DNA of 64,000 nucleotides from Isoetes taiwanensis. Its lineage: Eukaryota; Streptophyta; Lycopodiopsida; Isoetales; Isoetaceae. Shown here piece after piece: positions 32,751 through 44,446 of this stretch. Location: assembly GCA_021234155.1 (NCBI GenBank), contig JAJEKV010000294.1:128001-192000 (forward strand), read 5' to 3'. The notes under the pieces are model-generated. The model worked only from the letters and a program-made list of their open reading frames with translations, ran no database searches and had not been told where the DNA came from. The translations under genes were made by a program, and so were the position numbers. The first letter of the stretch is position 1. Each line of letters opens with the position of its first letter.

Positions 32751-34438
32751 AAAAGGGAAGTGGAAAGAGAGAATGTGAAGGGCAAAAAGGCATGGGGAAA
32801 GGGAAAAGGGAAAAGGGTGGGGATAAAAGAAGAGAAAAAGGCATGGAAAACGAAAAAGGGAAAGGGAACCTGGGAAAAGGGCACGAGGGAAGGAGGAAGA
32901 GATAAAGTGGAAAAGGTAAATGGAAAGGGCATGAAAAAAAGGGAAAGAGGAAAAGGTTGAAAAAGGAGAAAAATGAAGGAGAAAAAAAAAGCATGGAAAA
33001 GGGAGGTGAAAAAGCATGGGGAAAAGGAAGGAGCATGGGAAAAGGGGAAAAAAAGAAGCGTTGAGGAAAGAGGAAAAAGGAAGGGACAAATGGCATAGGA
33101 AAAGGGAAAAAAAAAGAGAGGGAAAGGGAAGGGAAAAAATGCATTAAAAAAAAATGGGAAGAGGAAATGTTGGAAAAATGAGGAAAAGGAAGGGACAAGG
33201 GGGAACAAGAAAAGGATGGGGAGAGGGGAAAAGAAAAGGGCATAGAAAAAGGGAAAGTGGAGACGAAAAAGAAAAAAAGGAAAAAGGGGGGAAGGGAACC
33301 CTAAATAAGGTCACAAGGAAAAAAAAAAGAGGGAAACGAGAAAAGGGAAGGGGGAAAAGGCTGAGAGAAAAGGGAAGAGGAAAATGGTGAAGAAAGGGAA
33401 AAAAAAAAAAAGGGAAAAGAAAAGGGCAAGAGAGAAAGGGTGGGAAAAGAGGAAAATGGGTATATAGGAAAATAAGATAATATAACAAATGTGCAAAAAG
33501 GCATGGAAGAGGGGAAAAGGAAAGGAAAGGAAGGGAAAAAAAATGCACAGGAAAAGGATCGCAAAGGAGGAAAAGGGAAAGAAAAAAAATCCAAAAAAAA
33601 AAAAAGCGGGGAAAAAGGGAAAGGCAAAGGGAAGCAGGGGGTGATGGAGGGAGGGAAAGGGAAAAGGACATGAGGAAAGGAAAAGAGAAAAAAAAAAAAA
33701 GGAAGGGTTGAAAGAAGGGAAAATTGCAGGGAAGAGGGAAAGGGTGGGAAAAGGAGGAAAAGGAAGCGGGAAAAATAGAAAGAAGAAAAAGGGTGGGAAA
33801 AAGGCATGGGAAAAGGGAAATAGAAAAGAAAAAAGAATGGAAAAGGGGGGAAAGAGAGAGAGGAAATGAGGAAAATGGAAAAGGGGGAGAGAAAAAAGGG
33901 AACATGGAAAAGCGAAAGAGGGAAAGGGTGAGGAGATGGAAAAAGGGAAGGTAAAAAGGGCATGGAGAAAAGAAAAATGGAAGGGAAAAGTGCACACAAA
34001 AAAAGGAGGAAAGGAGTGGGAAAAGGAGGAAAAGAGAAGGGAAAATAGGCATGGAAAAGGGCGAAAGAGTAAAAGGTTGAGAAAAAGGGAAGACATGGAA
34101 AAAGGGTGGGGAAAAGAGATGGCATAAAAAACGAGAAAGGGGAAGGAAAAAGGGCGAAGAAAAAAGAGAAGAGGGAAAAGGTGGAGAAAGGAGCAAAAGG
34201 GAAGGGAAAAAGGTTATCGGGAACAGGGAAGAGGGAAGGAAAGGGATGGGAAAACAAGGAAAGATGTGAGAAAGACGAGAAAAAAAAGGAAAAGAAAAAA
34301 AAAGTAGAGAAAATAAAAAAAGATGAAATGCGGGATAGAGCAAAAGGGAAAGGGAAAGGGATATGGCTTTTCTCACTGCATCCTAAAGCATTTACAGGCT
34401 CTCAACTTATGCCCAGCAACGCTGGGCACCATTACTAA
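32751..34438 (+). mobile_element. Right part of Helitron H1: homopurine core and 3' terminus
   Basis: A/G-rich core to about 34365, then a ~70 bp unique 3' arm (GGCTTTTCTCACTGCATCC...CAGGCTCTCAACTTAT), the hairpin 34411-34427 and CTAA 34435-34438. The 3' arm matches H5 on the minus strand (36857-36935). Confidence 0.9.
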
Positions 34439-34640
34439 TAAACTATTGATGATTTAAAAAAAACTATTGTATGATTGTCGAATTCATGTAATTAAATATG
34501 ATATGAACTAGCAATGTTTTTGCTAAATCAATGTACACTTAAAAACAATCTTACAAACTAATGATGATTTCTAGAAACTAGTATGAAATTTCAAATCAGT
34601 ACAAAAAATATGATATGAACCACTATTGGTTTTGCATAAC
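34439..34640. repeat. ~205 bp host tandem repeat, continuation after H1
   Basis: TAAACTATTG onward matches 3510-3647 through to ATATGATATGAA, then begins a third unit at about 34603. With H1 removed, the array is continuous. A small internal duplication (ACTATTG..AAACTATTG) is present at the junction. Confidence 0.85.
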
Positions 34641-36856
34641 CATGAAGGACACGTGGTTTTTTTTTTACATTATGGATTGTTGTATAAAAAAAGCATATAC
34701 ATAATGGTTTTTATGCTAATTTTTTATACAAGTTCATTTTTGGGGGTCTTGTGTAAACAGATTTGCAATTATGATGCAGTGACGAAGAATGAGCCTGTTC
34801 TACATTTCCTTAAAGAGACTTGCAACTATAAAGACAAGCCTGTTCTAGCAATTACATTGTGCCAGTCAAAAGGAATTTGGAGGAATCATCACAAGTAGGA
34901 GTGGAGGTTAGTGCAACACTCCATTTCTCTTCCTTTAATCTTAAGAGATCTGATGTGGTAGAAATTTTTTAGACTACTGAACATTGAACCGTTCTTATAG
35001 TACAATTTCTTCTTGTGCATCAATTAAGGTTATTGTATTGGACGATGATAAATTTGTCGATTGTTGTTTAGGATGACATCTCAAGGAAGCTTTATTCACG
35101 ACCGATCATTTATCTGATGGAGGTAATATTTTATTCTGTGTCCTGAGCAATATTATCATGTAGCTTTGATTGGTTTTATCTGCAACTCTCTAAATCAAGA
35201 CAAAAGATTTGTTCAATTCCAAGCCAGCATAAGTTGCTGCTATTATAGCTACCAAACTATCTAGGTAAGTCAACAGTTTGCCCCCAGTGGTTTGACGAAA
35301 ATGCTGCCGGATAATTTTAAAAATGTTTGAAAGTTATTTCATCATGTTTGTTGATATCAATCATCATCTCTGTATAACTAATGCTTTGATTGTTTATTAT
35401 GTCGATCTGAGAGGTAAATGAACATGATCAGATCATTTGTAGATGTAACAAAACTATTATTCTACAATTATTGAAGGGTGTTTCTCTGCCTGACATTTGT
35501 TGCCACAGCCTGGAAATGCATCCAACATGTTGATGCTGCTAACAGAAGTTCAGAAGACTGAATGCAGCACTTCAACTAAAGGTAATAGGTGAAAATACAC
35601 TGCCATTTGTAAGGGTTTCAATCAAATGCTTCATTGCCCTACTTACCATCCATGTATATGTGGACTGCAACTTATTGCTTAAACCACTGGCTATTTAGGG
35701 GAGCAAGATATCAGAATGCTGATGCTTTCTTATTCTACAATTATCAAAAATTCTTTCTATATCTGCTACATTTTGCCACAACCTGGAATTACAGTTCAAT
35801 GCACTACTCTCGAACTGATCATTTCCATGGCTTAAGAGCTCCTAGAGTGTATCCCGCACTTGAAGGCAAAATGGCATCTATGGATTGATTTCTTTATATG
35901 CTCTATGTTATGTTTGGAACTACATTATAAGTGGGTAGAGTGTCATATGATGTTATGTTGCCAAAGCTTTTGTCACAACGGCTGCTATTGAACTCAACTT
36001 ATGAAATCTAAATACTTCATTAGCTTTTCCAAATTGTTGCTAATATGTCTCTGGAACAATCACACATCAATTATGAATAGACATGGTTTTGTAGCATGGT
36101 TTGCACACATAAGATAATTATTTTCACAGATTGAAATAGCACTGCATACCTTGCAGATTGCAGAGGAATTCAGCAAATAGAGTTGGATATGTCCTCATTA
36201 TCCACCATAAGTTCTCTGAGGAGCTGGCTATTACATGATTACAGTGTGCCTTTTGGGTCCATTGCATTGACAAATTACGTACATTAAGTTTGAAAAATGT
36301 CAACTAGCTTCAATGTACTTTGACACCTTTCATTATTGCCTTCTCTCTGCATGGAGATGGTCTAAAGGAGCATATAATAGGTATTTATATTGTTTTGTCT
36401 CTATTGTAGTTGCACTTTATTGAACTTAGGTGTAAGAATATTCTCTTAAAAGAGCAGATTAGTATTGGGTCCATTATGGAGTGTGAAATGGCAAGCCATC
36501 ATCATCAGAAAAAAAAGGTATTTTGGGACAGGTTGCCATTCTTATGCTTCAAAATGTAGACTGTTTTGAAGCTATGAACTAAGCAATATTAACTGAATTT
36601 CATATTCATTCTAATGTTTTCTACACCATTAACATCTTCTGGATAGTTCATTTGGCTTGCTCTTCTGGATAGCCCATTTGGCTTACACTTTGCACTTTTG
36701 TTAAGTACATAAGGCACCCATATTTCAAATATTCAAGTATTGCGTGCTGATATAGTTGGAGCGTTCAAAATATTGGATGCAAGTACATTGGAGCAATGGT
36801 TACAAAGATGTTACTAATGGACATTGTGCATGGAAACCAAAGAGCTATATAAGATA
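34641..36856. other. Unclassified AT-rich DNA between H1 and H5
   Basis: Only short frames (for example 34626-34898 and 35634-35888) with no family I recognise. The texture, with T-rich tracts followed by AG and short protein-like stretches, would fit intron-containing captured DNA, but no element ends were found. Confidence 0.4.
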
Positions 36857-38776
36857 CTAGTAATAGTACCCAGCGTTGCTGGGCGTAAGTTGAGAGCCTG
36901 TAAATATTTCGGGCTGCAGTGAGAAAAGCCCTATAGTTTTCTCTTTCTATTTCCCTTTCACTTTTGCTCTATCCCGTATTTCACTTTTCCTTATTTTCTA
37001 TACACTTTTCTTTTTCTTTTCAGTTTTATCCCGTTTTTTCACATATGTTTCCTTGTTTCCCCACCCCTTTCCTTCCTTTCCCTCTTCCGTTTTTCCGATA
37101 ACCTTTTTCCCTTTCCTTTTCCTCCTTTTTCCATCCTTTCATTCTTCTCCTTTTTCCATGCCCTTCTCCTTTTCCTTCGCCTTTTCCATGTCTTCTCTTT
37201 TCCCATCCTTTTCCATGCCTTCCCCTTTTTCTCAATCTTTTAGTCTTTTGCTTTTTTTCCATGCCTATTTTCCTTATCTTTTCCTCCATTTCCCAAACCT
37301 TTCACTCTTTTTTTTTTTGGGTGCCATTTTCTCTCCCTTTTTTCTTTTTTTCCTCCCGTTTTCCATGCCCTTTTTACCTTCCCTTTTCCCATCTTCTCAC
37401 CCTTTCACCCTTCCCCTTTTTCATGTTCTCTTTTTCTCTTCCCTTTTCCTATTTTTCTCTTTTTTTTTCTCGTGCCCCTCTCCCCTTTTCCTCTTTTTCT
37501 TTCTTTTTTTCTTTTCTATTTCTCTTCTCTTACGCCCTTTTTCCCTTCCCTTTTTTTCTACCCCTTTTCTTGTTTCCATTTTTCCTGTGCTTTCCTTTTC
37601 CTCCTTTTCCCACCCTTTCCCCTTCTTTTTTCCCAGATTTTTTTTTTTCTTTTTCCCCTTCCTTTTTCTTTTCTCTTTTCCTTTCCCATGTTTTCTTTTC
37701 CTTTCCTCTCGCTCCCGCTTCCTGCCTTTCCCTTTCCTAATGGATTTTTTTTTTTTCTATTTTTCTCCTTTTTTGATCCTTTCCTCGGCCCTTTTTCCTT
37801 CCTTTCCTTTTCCCTTTTCCCATGCCTTTCCACATTTGTTTTCTTTTCTTATTTTCCTATACTCATTTTCCTCTTTTCCCCCCCCTTTTCTCTCTTCCCC
37901 TTTTTATTCCTTTTCTTTTTCTATTTCTCCGCCATTTTCGTTTTCCTTTTATCTCATGCCCTTTCCCCCTTCCCTTATCTTGTTTCCCTTTTTCCCTTTT
38001 TTCTCATGCCTTTTTTCAGGTTCCCTTTTCCTTTTTTTTCTTTTCTTCTCACTTTCCCTTATTTCTTCCCTTTTCCCCATCCTTTTCTTGTTCTCCTTTT
38101 CCCCTCTTCCTCATTTTCCCAATCTTTTACTCTTCCCCTTTTTCTCTATCTTTTTTTTTTTTTCCTTCCATTTCCCTCTCTTGGAATGTTTTAGTTGCAT
38201 ATTCCTTTTCCTTTTCCTTTTCCTTTTCCTTTTTCCTTTTCCTTTTCTCGCCATTTTTCCTTTTTTTCCTCTTTCTTCAATGCTTCTCTTTTTTTTTTCC
38301 CTTTTTCCATGCCCTTTTTTTCCTCAATTTTTTTCATGCTTTTTTTTCTCCTCCTTTTCCCCTTTCTTCAATCTTTCCTTCTTCCTTTCTTTCCCGTGCC
38401 CTTTCCTCTTCCCCTTACCACTTTATCTCTTCCCTTTTCCCTCGTGCCCTTTCCTGTTTACCTTTTCCCCTCCCTTTTTCTTTCTTCTTTCCCTTTTCAT
38501 TTTTTCATGCCTTTTTCTCTTCTCTCCCACCCTTTTCCCTTTGCTTTTCTCCCTTTTCCTATGCCTTTTTGCCCTTCACATTCTCTCTTTGTCTCTTCCT
38601 TTTCCTTTTCCCCTTTTTTCTCTTTACCCTTTCCCCTAAGAGATCAAAGTATGACCAACCAATGTTAAGTAAATTGCAATAAATCTACGACGCCGGATGC
38701 ACTTCGGATGATCTCGACCATTCAAATTAGGGCTTGATCCAATCCAAGAATTACGGTATAACATTATAATATAAGA
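36857..38776 (-). mobile_element. Helitron H5, 1920 bp, minus strand, homopurine core
   Basis: Minus-strand 5' end TCTTATATTATAATGTT at 38776 and 3' hairpin (GCCCAGCAACGCTGGGT type), ending CTAG at 36857. Flanks are A36856 and T38777, a perfect A/T target. The core (about 36930-38635) is polypurine on the minus strand. The 5' arm matches H1, H2 and H8, and the 3' arm matches H1. Confidence 0.93.
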
Positions 38777-38851
38777 TATAAGAGCATGTGGAGTTAGTGA
38801 AGCCATCATTCTCAGGCTTTTATTTGGGTTTGTACAAATTGGTTTGAACTT

Positions 38852-38983
38852 CATCGTTACCATGGTTGTTTATTGCATATTGAAATATATGACTACAAGA
38901 TCTTCAATGCAATATTTATCGTTACAATGGTTGTTTATTGCATATTGAAAAATATGACTACAAGATCTTCAATGCAATATTTT
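38852..38983. repeat. 66 bp tandem duplication
   Basis: Two units beginning ATCGTTAC.ATGGTTGTTT at 38852 and 38918 are nearly identical. It lies in AT-rich DNA (38777-39392) that otherwise shows nothing recognisable. Confidence 0.9.
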
Positions 38984-39392
38984 GCAATCCTCAAGGTTAA
39001 CCGTATCACTCCATGTACAATGTAATGGAACGTGACTATCCATATGTAATGAAGGAAAATATATAATGAAGGAAAATTAATAGGAGTCATTATTCATTGT
39101 AGTGAAGGAAACAAAGATAGGAATTGCAACTATCTATTCGATTCATGTTTATATATTTTTACAACCAGCAAATTCTGTTTCCAACACAGCATTTAACATA
39201 GTCGCATAGACACACCATCATAATGATCAAAATTCTTCTTCATATCTCATTATTACTTCGTTACACATGAATGCATAGATTTCCATGGCCAACAATCGTA
39301 TCACCATAAACTCATTTCGGCAAAAGTATCATATAAACAAAGACAACATTAGATCAAATTCATAATTCCTTCCACAGTGAATCCTTCCATAA

Positions 39393-42300
39393 TCTTTATC
39401 ACACACTTAGATAATTTGGTTGGACCCGAGCCCTAATTTTTCTTTTGGCTAGGGTTCACGCTTAGATATGGGCTGGGGTTCGCGCTATGGCACCTTCGCG
39501 CGGTTTCGAAAGCCGGATGCTTGCCTCTATGTCGGTCGTGCAAGTTTCAACGTCTATGCTTGGCTTTGATTACTACGGGTTTAACCTGAATTTTTGAGTG
39601 CGGATCAATGTGATATAAGCTTTCAAACTATTTTCTTGCTTAACGGTTTTCAAAGATTGCATGCCAATTTCTTCAAGGGCAACCTGTTCAAACCGGTTCG
39701 TCCATTTGCAGGGAGCTTTCTGCTTTCTGGCGCCAGCTATGCTATTTCCTCCGTTGTTGCAAACCATGGGGCCGTTGTCGTTGCTTTAAAGATAGGGCCA
39801 CAAACTCTCTTCGCACTGCTAGATAGCATTACACCATCACCAGAAGCAGCCTTCCTAAGCAAAATAGGACAAACGGCACTCTCTTAAGGGATAAGCATCT
39901 GTGTTTGCTCCGATGGGATAGCATCACACCATCACCAGAATGGAATATTTTGCATCGTTTCTGCATCAGACCATCATCGGAGCAGAGTTTTCTGCAACAG
40001 ACCATCACCGAAGCAGAGAACTGCACTAGGGTTCTACAAATGCAGGAGCATCTAGAGCAATGGCATACACGCCTCTGAACGATTTTAGCTTCCTTCATAA
40101 TCTGAGATCTTTTTAATTTCTGAACTTCCAATCCAAAATATTATCCAGAAGATGAATTCATCTGTGAAGGGTCGACATGCCCTAGGTTAAAAGCAAGAGG
40201 TACAACTTCTTCCATTTCATTGGTTTTTTTAGATTTAATTTTTGCCGGATTTGGATAGCAATGTTGCCGATTTTGGTTACAGCAAAGCAGTGCTTAAGAT
40301 CTGGATTACAGCAAAGCTTAAGATCTGGAGATGGACGGGGATGGATCTGGTGCTGCTAATGCGATTCAAATAGATAGGTGTATGCATATCACAGGTGCTG
40401 CTCATATTCTTCAAAGCCATCCAATTAGATTACCAGCCAACTTCCCCAGCTGCTCACAATGCTTTCATAGAAATTCATGTAGATTTCCAGTGCCATGATA
40501 GTCAGCAGCATCAACGCATAATGTATAGATCATGAGGTGGCTTGGGATGAATTATGCAGCACAATGAAAACAGGGTCATAAAAGACCAGCTGTTTGTAGT
40601 TTCTCTTTTCTTCCTTAAAATTGCAGTACTATACTGATGGGTTTTGCAGATTCTGCCAGTCCATACAAAATATGTTTACGTGCAACTGCAAATTTGGTAC
40701 TTGAGAAGAGGTAAGGATCTAGATTTTTGTGAATTCGGTTGCCTGTGTTGCCAGCATTATACATAATTTACTTTGCCATAATTTTTTCATCTGAGAATAT
40801 CTCTATGTGCCTTATTCTCATGCGTATGTCTTATTGTTATGTTTAGACAGTAAAAGTGGCAGTTATGTTTTATTATCATGTTTAGACAGTAAAAATGGCA
40901 GTTATGAACTTAGCACGCTGATGCAACAGAATGCTAAAGTAGTTCTTTGCTTTGTAATAGTTGAAGTTTTAAGTTAAATTGAGTCATTCCCAGCATATTT
41001 GTTTATTCTTACAGCTTAAATGAAGAAGCAGATTGCCAGATCTATATTATGCCTTTGTTTGCATTTCATATATGCAATGTTTATGGTCTGCTATATTTGT
41101 TGACCAGATTAAATTTTTGAGTGCTTGATTGTTAATTTTTCAAATGCTAAAAGGAATAATTGATCATCTTATATGCCTTCTGAGTACTATTTGCGCTATA
41201 TTTTGAAGCTACTATGGAGGTTCCATCACATGATTAAAGGTGGCACTTCATCTGCTTTAGCTGTTAGTAATTCCAGAGATGGCTGAAAATGGAATACTTT
41301 AGGATGGTGCAATGTCCGTGTCATATGTAGGTGACCAATATATGTTTAATGGAAAACCTCGAATGGCATACCAGATACTATTCTTTATTAGAGTTCAATA
41401 CAGCTATGCTTTAAGAATGACTAAGCAAAACCAGTACAATTCTACTATGACAATGTCCTCTACTCTTTTCCTATGCTTTGATAAGTAAGTTCTAACTCCA
41501 TGGAGGATAGTTTAATCATGGACCATGTATACTGTCTTCCTATACTTCGATACAACACCTGCCCTTCCAAGTCTCATCTCATACTTCCTATGCTTTATAC
41601 AATTGCACTTGCCCTTTCAAGGCTCATGATACTTCATTAAACATAATATGCTCTAAAGATATGCAAGAATATTACATCCGCAAATAGCAAGTGTAAATTT
41701 AACAAATTCACCCACCATCTTAGGCATTTGTATCCATTTGGATCTACAACTTCTGAATAGAAAATAGATGAAAGATGATTGTTTCCACATCATCATTTGT
41801 CCATTTGTCCAATGTACACTATAAAATTAAGGAGCAAATTATTACCTAGCACGTTGCCCTCAAGAACACCCAATTGTAGAATCCTTAGAAAATGACTTAT
41901 ACAACTCCCTCTAATAAATGTTTCAACATAAAACAATACCTTATAAGAGCCTATGTTTCAACATAAAACAATACCTTATAAGAGCTTGGCGACATGGAAT
42001 ACCACTTAGAGCCTGGTGACACCGAACAACCTGGTGACACCGAGCACGTCTTATGAGTTTGAATATAAGGCATTATTGCGAGAACAACCAGGTGACACCG
42101 AGCACGTCTTATGAGTTTGACAACCAGGTGACACCGAGCACGTCTTATGAGTTTGAATATAAGGCATTATTGCGAGAGCATGATGAGAGCCCGGCGAGGA
42201 CCGAGCACCCCTTGGAGCTCGATGACACTGAGCAGCTTTTAGAGTTATGCCTAGATTGAGAAAAAACATAAAATGATACCCTTGGATCATTTGTTTCAAA

Positions 42301-42774
42301 GAACGTTCACGCCAAAACTAAAATGTTCCAAAAGGCACCTTATTAGGTTGAATTACAAATCACATTCATTACCAACAATCATCAGGCTACAAGACCATTC
42401 TATCCAATAGAAGCTTTCTAGCCTAGCAACGCTGGGCATTTTACTATAATTTATAAAAATCTAAACCTTGAAGCCACTATAAATGATCCTTTACATAAAT
42501 AATTATGGGATGTCTCACACATCTATAAAACAAACAAGGTAACTTTTGCACATTGACTTCAACCTCAATGCACACCCTATTATGCACATCCTATTATGAA
42601 CTATTATTGCATTCCACGAATGATCTTGCAGAAGCTTTAAAAAATGAAAAGCATCTAGCCTTAAAACGACAGTTCAAGAAGATAAGTAGGAAGACCTTCC
42701 AACTTAGGAGCATTGCTGGCCTATGATTTATAAGTTTCCAACTTATACCCAGCAACGCTGGGCACCATTACTAG
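39393..42774 (+). mobile_element. Helitron H6, decayed, about 3.4 kb, unidentified cargo
   Basis: The 3' end is clear: ACCCAGCAACGCTGGGC (about 42747-42763), ACCATTA, CTAG 42771-42774, then T. The 5' end is inferred at TC 39393, because TTGGACCC..AGCCCTAATTTT follows at the same distance as in H3, although the first ~27 bases are mutated. A second, decayed hairpin GCCTAGCAACGCTGGGC is at 42421-42437. Cargo has short frames only (39594-39887 is the longest, 97 codons, unrecognised). Confidence 0.55.
42009..42185 (+). repeat. Tandem repeat in H6
   Basis: A CAGGTGACACCGAGCACGTC-type word recurs four times, together with a longer unit containing TTGAATATAAGGCATTATTG that occurs twice. Period is irregular, about 40-80 bp. 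Confidence 0.8.
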
Positions 42775-42775
42775 T

Positions 42776-44095
42776 ACTAAATAATAATATACCACCACGA
42801 AGGGTGGCCCATCATCATCACTATAACTAGCAACAGAATACCAACATAACAAAGGAAATACACCATAACTAAGGGCCCTACCCCGGGCTCAGACTCCATG
42901 TGGGTGACTGACGGTCAGGGCCTCAAGTTAACAGCAGACAGAGGTATGACATGGCGTTGGCTGGCATAAGACAATGGCTAGGGTAGTCCACTCCATCCCC
43001 CTCACAGTGCACACTTTGCGGATAAGGCTGAATCATGCTATGGCGTGCTTGTAGCCCTCGGGAGACGCAATCCCAAGGAATCACCCTTCGGGACTACTCC
43101 GGGGTTACATCTCCCCGGCCCCGATGAGGTGTCGTGGAGGCGTCCCCTCCCGGTATGCGGATCCGCAGGTGCGCTTAGAGGATACGCCCCCCTCGGTGAC
43201 CCCCGTGATCCGCACCCGACGTACTCCCTAAATCTAAAGGTCGACTCAACAACCGTTCGAGCCCAGGCGGCCCTAGAGGCTCCAGCCCTCGGCCCGAGGG
43301 GAGTGTCGGACCCATACCCAGCCCACACCTTTGTGGGAGTCCCCAGGCCGCTTTAGGCAGGACCCGCCCCGATTCACCTTCATACCCGTTGTTTGGTTTG
43401 AACCACATCATAGCATCCATGGCCGGGTAGGCTCTTGTGCACGACCCGCCAAAGTCTTTGGGTTTTAGGGGGTTCTATCTAGGAACATCTCTACTTCTAG
43501 ATGGCCTTTAGGTCTCTACCCACCCTTTAACCCATACAACCACGGTAGGAATGGAAAGAACTATTCTTATACATCCATCCATCCATCAATAACCTTGAAT
43601 AGAACATAAAATAGAGATTAACCATACATCTACTCATACAAGGGTTAATCCTATGGCTAACTAGAAATCCAAGCTACCTATGTACTACCAGGTGTGGGTT
43701 TGGAGCCATGGTCATGGTAATGCAGTCCATCACACTAAACCGGTGGGTGGTTGATGGTAAACAAGCTTGGATGTTAGCTGCTGCTCCTCCTTAATCCCCA
43801 AATTCGAATTTGGGTGACAAAATGGGGTAGGACCCCTTTTCCTAGGCCAAAAATGGCAAGTCCTCCTGGCCAATCGATTTGGGCCAGGTGGCGCCCCCTT
43901 ATTGGTGCTAATTAGCTAATTTAACTTAATTAGGGTAATTAGGCTATAATACTTTATAATTATCCACAATGGATTTATTAACATAGCTAAATAAAACCAT
44001 TGTGGTTGACCCCTACTTGGACAATTACCCCCTTATATCCTAGTGACGTGTCCTGGCGTGTATACGTATACCGTATAAATGCTTGGAACGTCACA
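42776..44095 (-). repeat. Minus-strand LTR related to the 13 kb chromovirus
   Basis: On the minus strand the LTR starts TGTGACGTTCC at 44095 and runs to about 42776, where H6 abuts. It shares scattered blocks with the 11164-12811 LTR (for example GCCATTGTCTTATGCCAGCC-type and ATGGGTCCGACAC words). The 3' part of the LTR is missing. It is a diverged relative of the same family, not a copy of the same insertion. Confidence 0.75.
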
Positions 44096-44446
44096 TTCTC
44101 CCCACCTTAAAAGTGATGCTGTCCTCAGCATCAAGACTACTCTTGTTGTAGGGCAACACATCGTACATTGGGAGGAGGTCTCCCCTCCTTAAAGAGATAG
44201 CGTGAGATTATAAGTCACACAGACTTTGTCATGTTCAAAGTGAGTATAAAAGTGAGTATGTTTGAAATGACTTGTAATGTGCAATTTATAACTCTGGAAT
44301 ATAAAAGGTAGAGATATAGATCAGACATGATCATCGTTTAGGACTGTAAAAAAAAATGAAGAGTCAAGGTTTGGGAAAGTCTTACTGTTTCCTTCGTGGT
44401 GATGAGTTCAAAGTTTATCTTCTTTAGAAATTATTCTTTCTATACA
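44096..44446 (-). pseudogene. Internal 3' end of the minus-strand LTR element with PPT
   Basis: The polypurine tract (minus AAGGTGGGGAGAA, 44097-44109) and GATGCTGAGGACAGCATCAC match the sequence before 22590. About 350 bp of internal DNA remains before H7 interrupts. No coding part is visible. Confidence 0.65.

Larger units (their letters stand above)
3711..34438 (+). mobile_element. Helitron H1, outermost element of the nest (non-autonomous, homopurine core)
   Basis: The 5' end TCTTATATTATAATGTT begins at 3711 after A3710. The 3' hairpin is at 34411-34427 and CTAA is at 34435-34438, followed by T34439. The flanking tandem repeat resumes in phase across the two ends. Its own sequence is 3711-3879 plus 32751-34438, or 1857 bp, nearly equal to H2 (1862 bp). 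Everything between is a LINE with its own inserts. There is no Rep/helicase gene, so it must have moved with enzymes supplied elsewhere. The 3' end (TTTTCTCACTGCA then a hairpin) matches H5, while its 5' ~130 bp matches H2, H5 and H8. Confidence 0.9.

Noticed and set aside
33144-34376. 410-codon minus-strand frame in the H1 core
   Set aside because: Low-complexity Phe/Pro/Ser translation of polypyrimidine DNA; no start context or conserved motif.
37053-38682. 528-codon plus-strand frame and overlapping frames in H5
   Set aside because: Composition artefact of the polypyrimidine strand.
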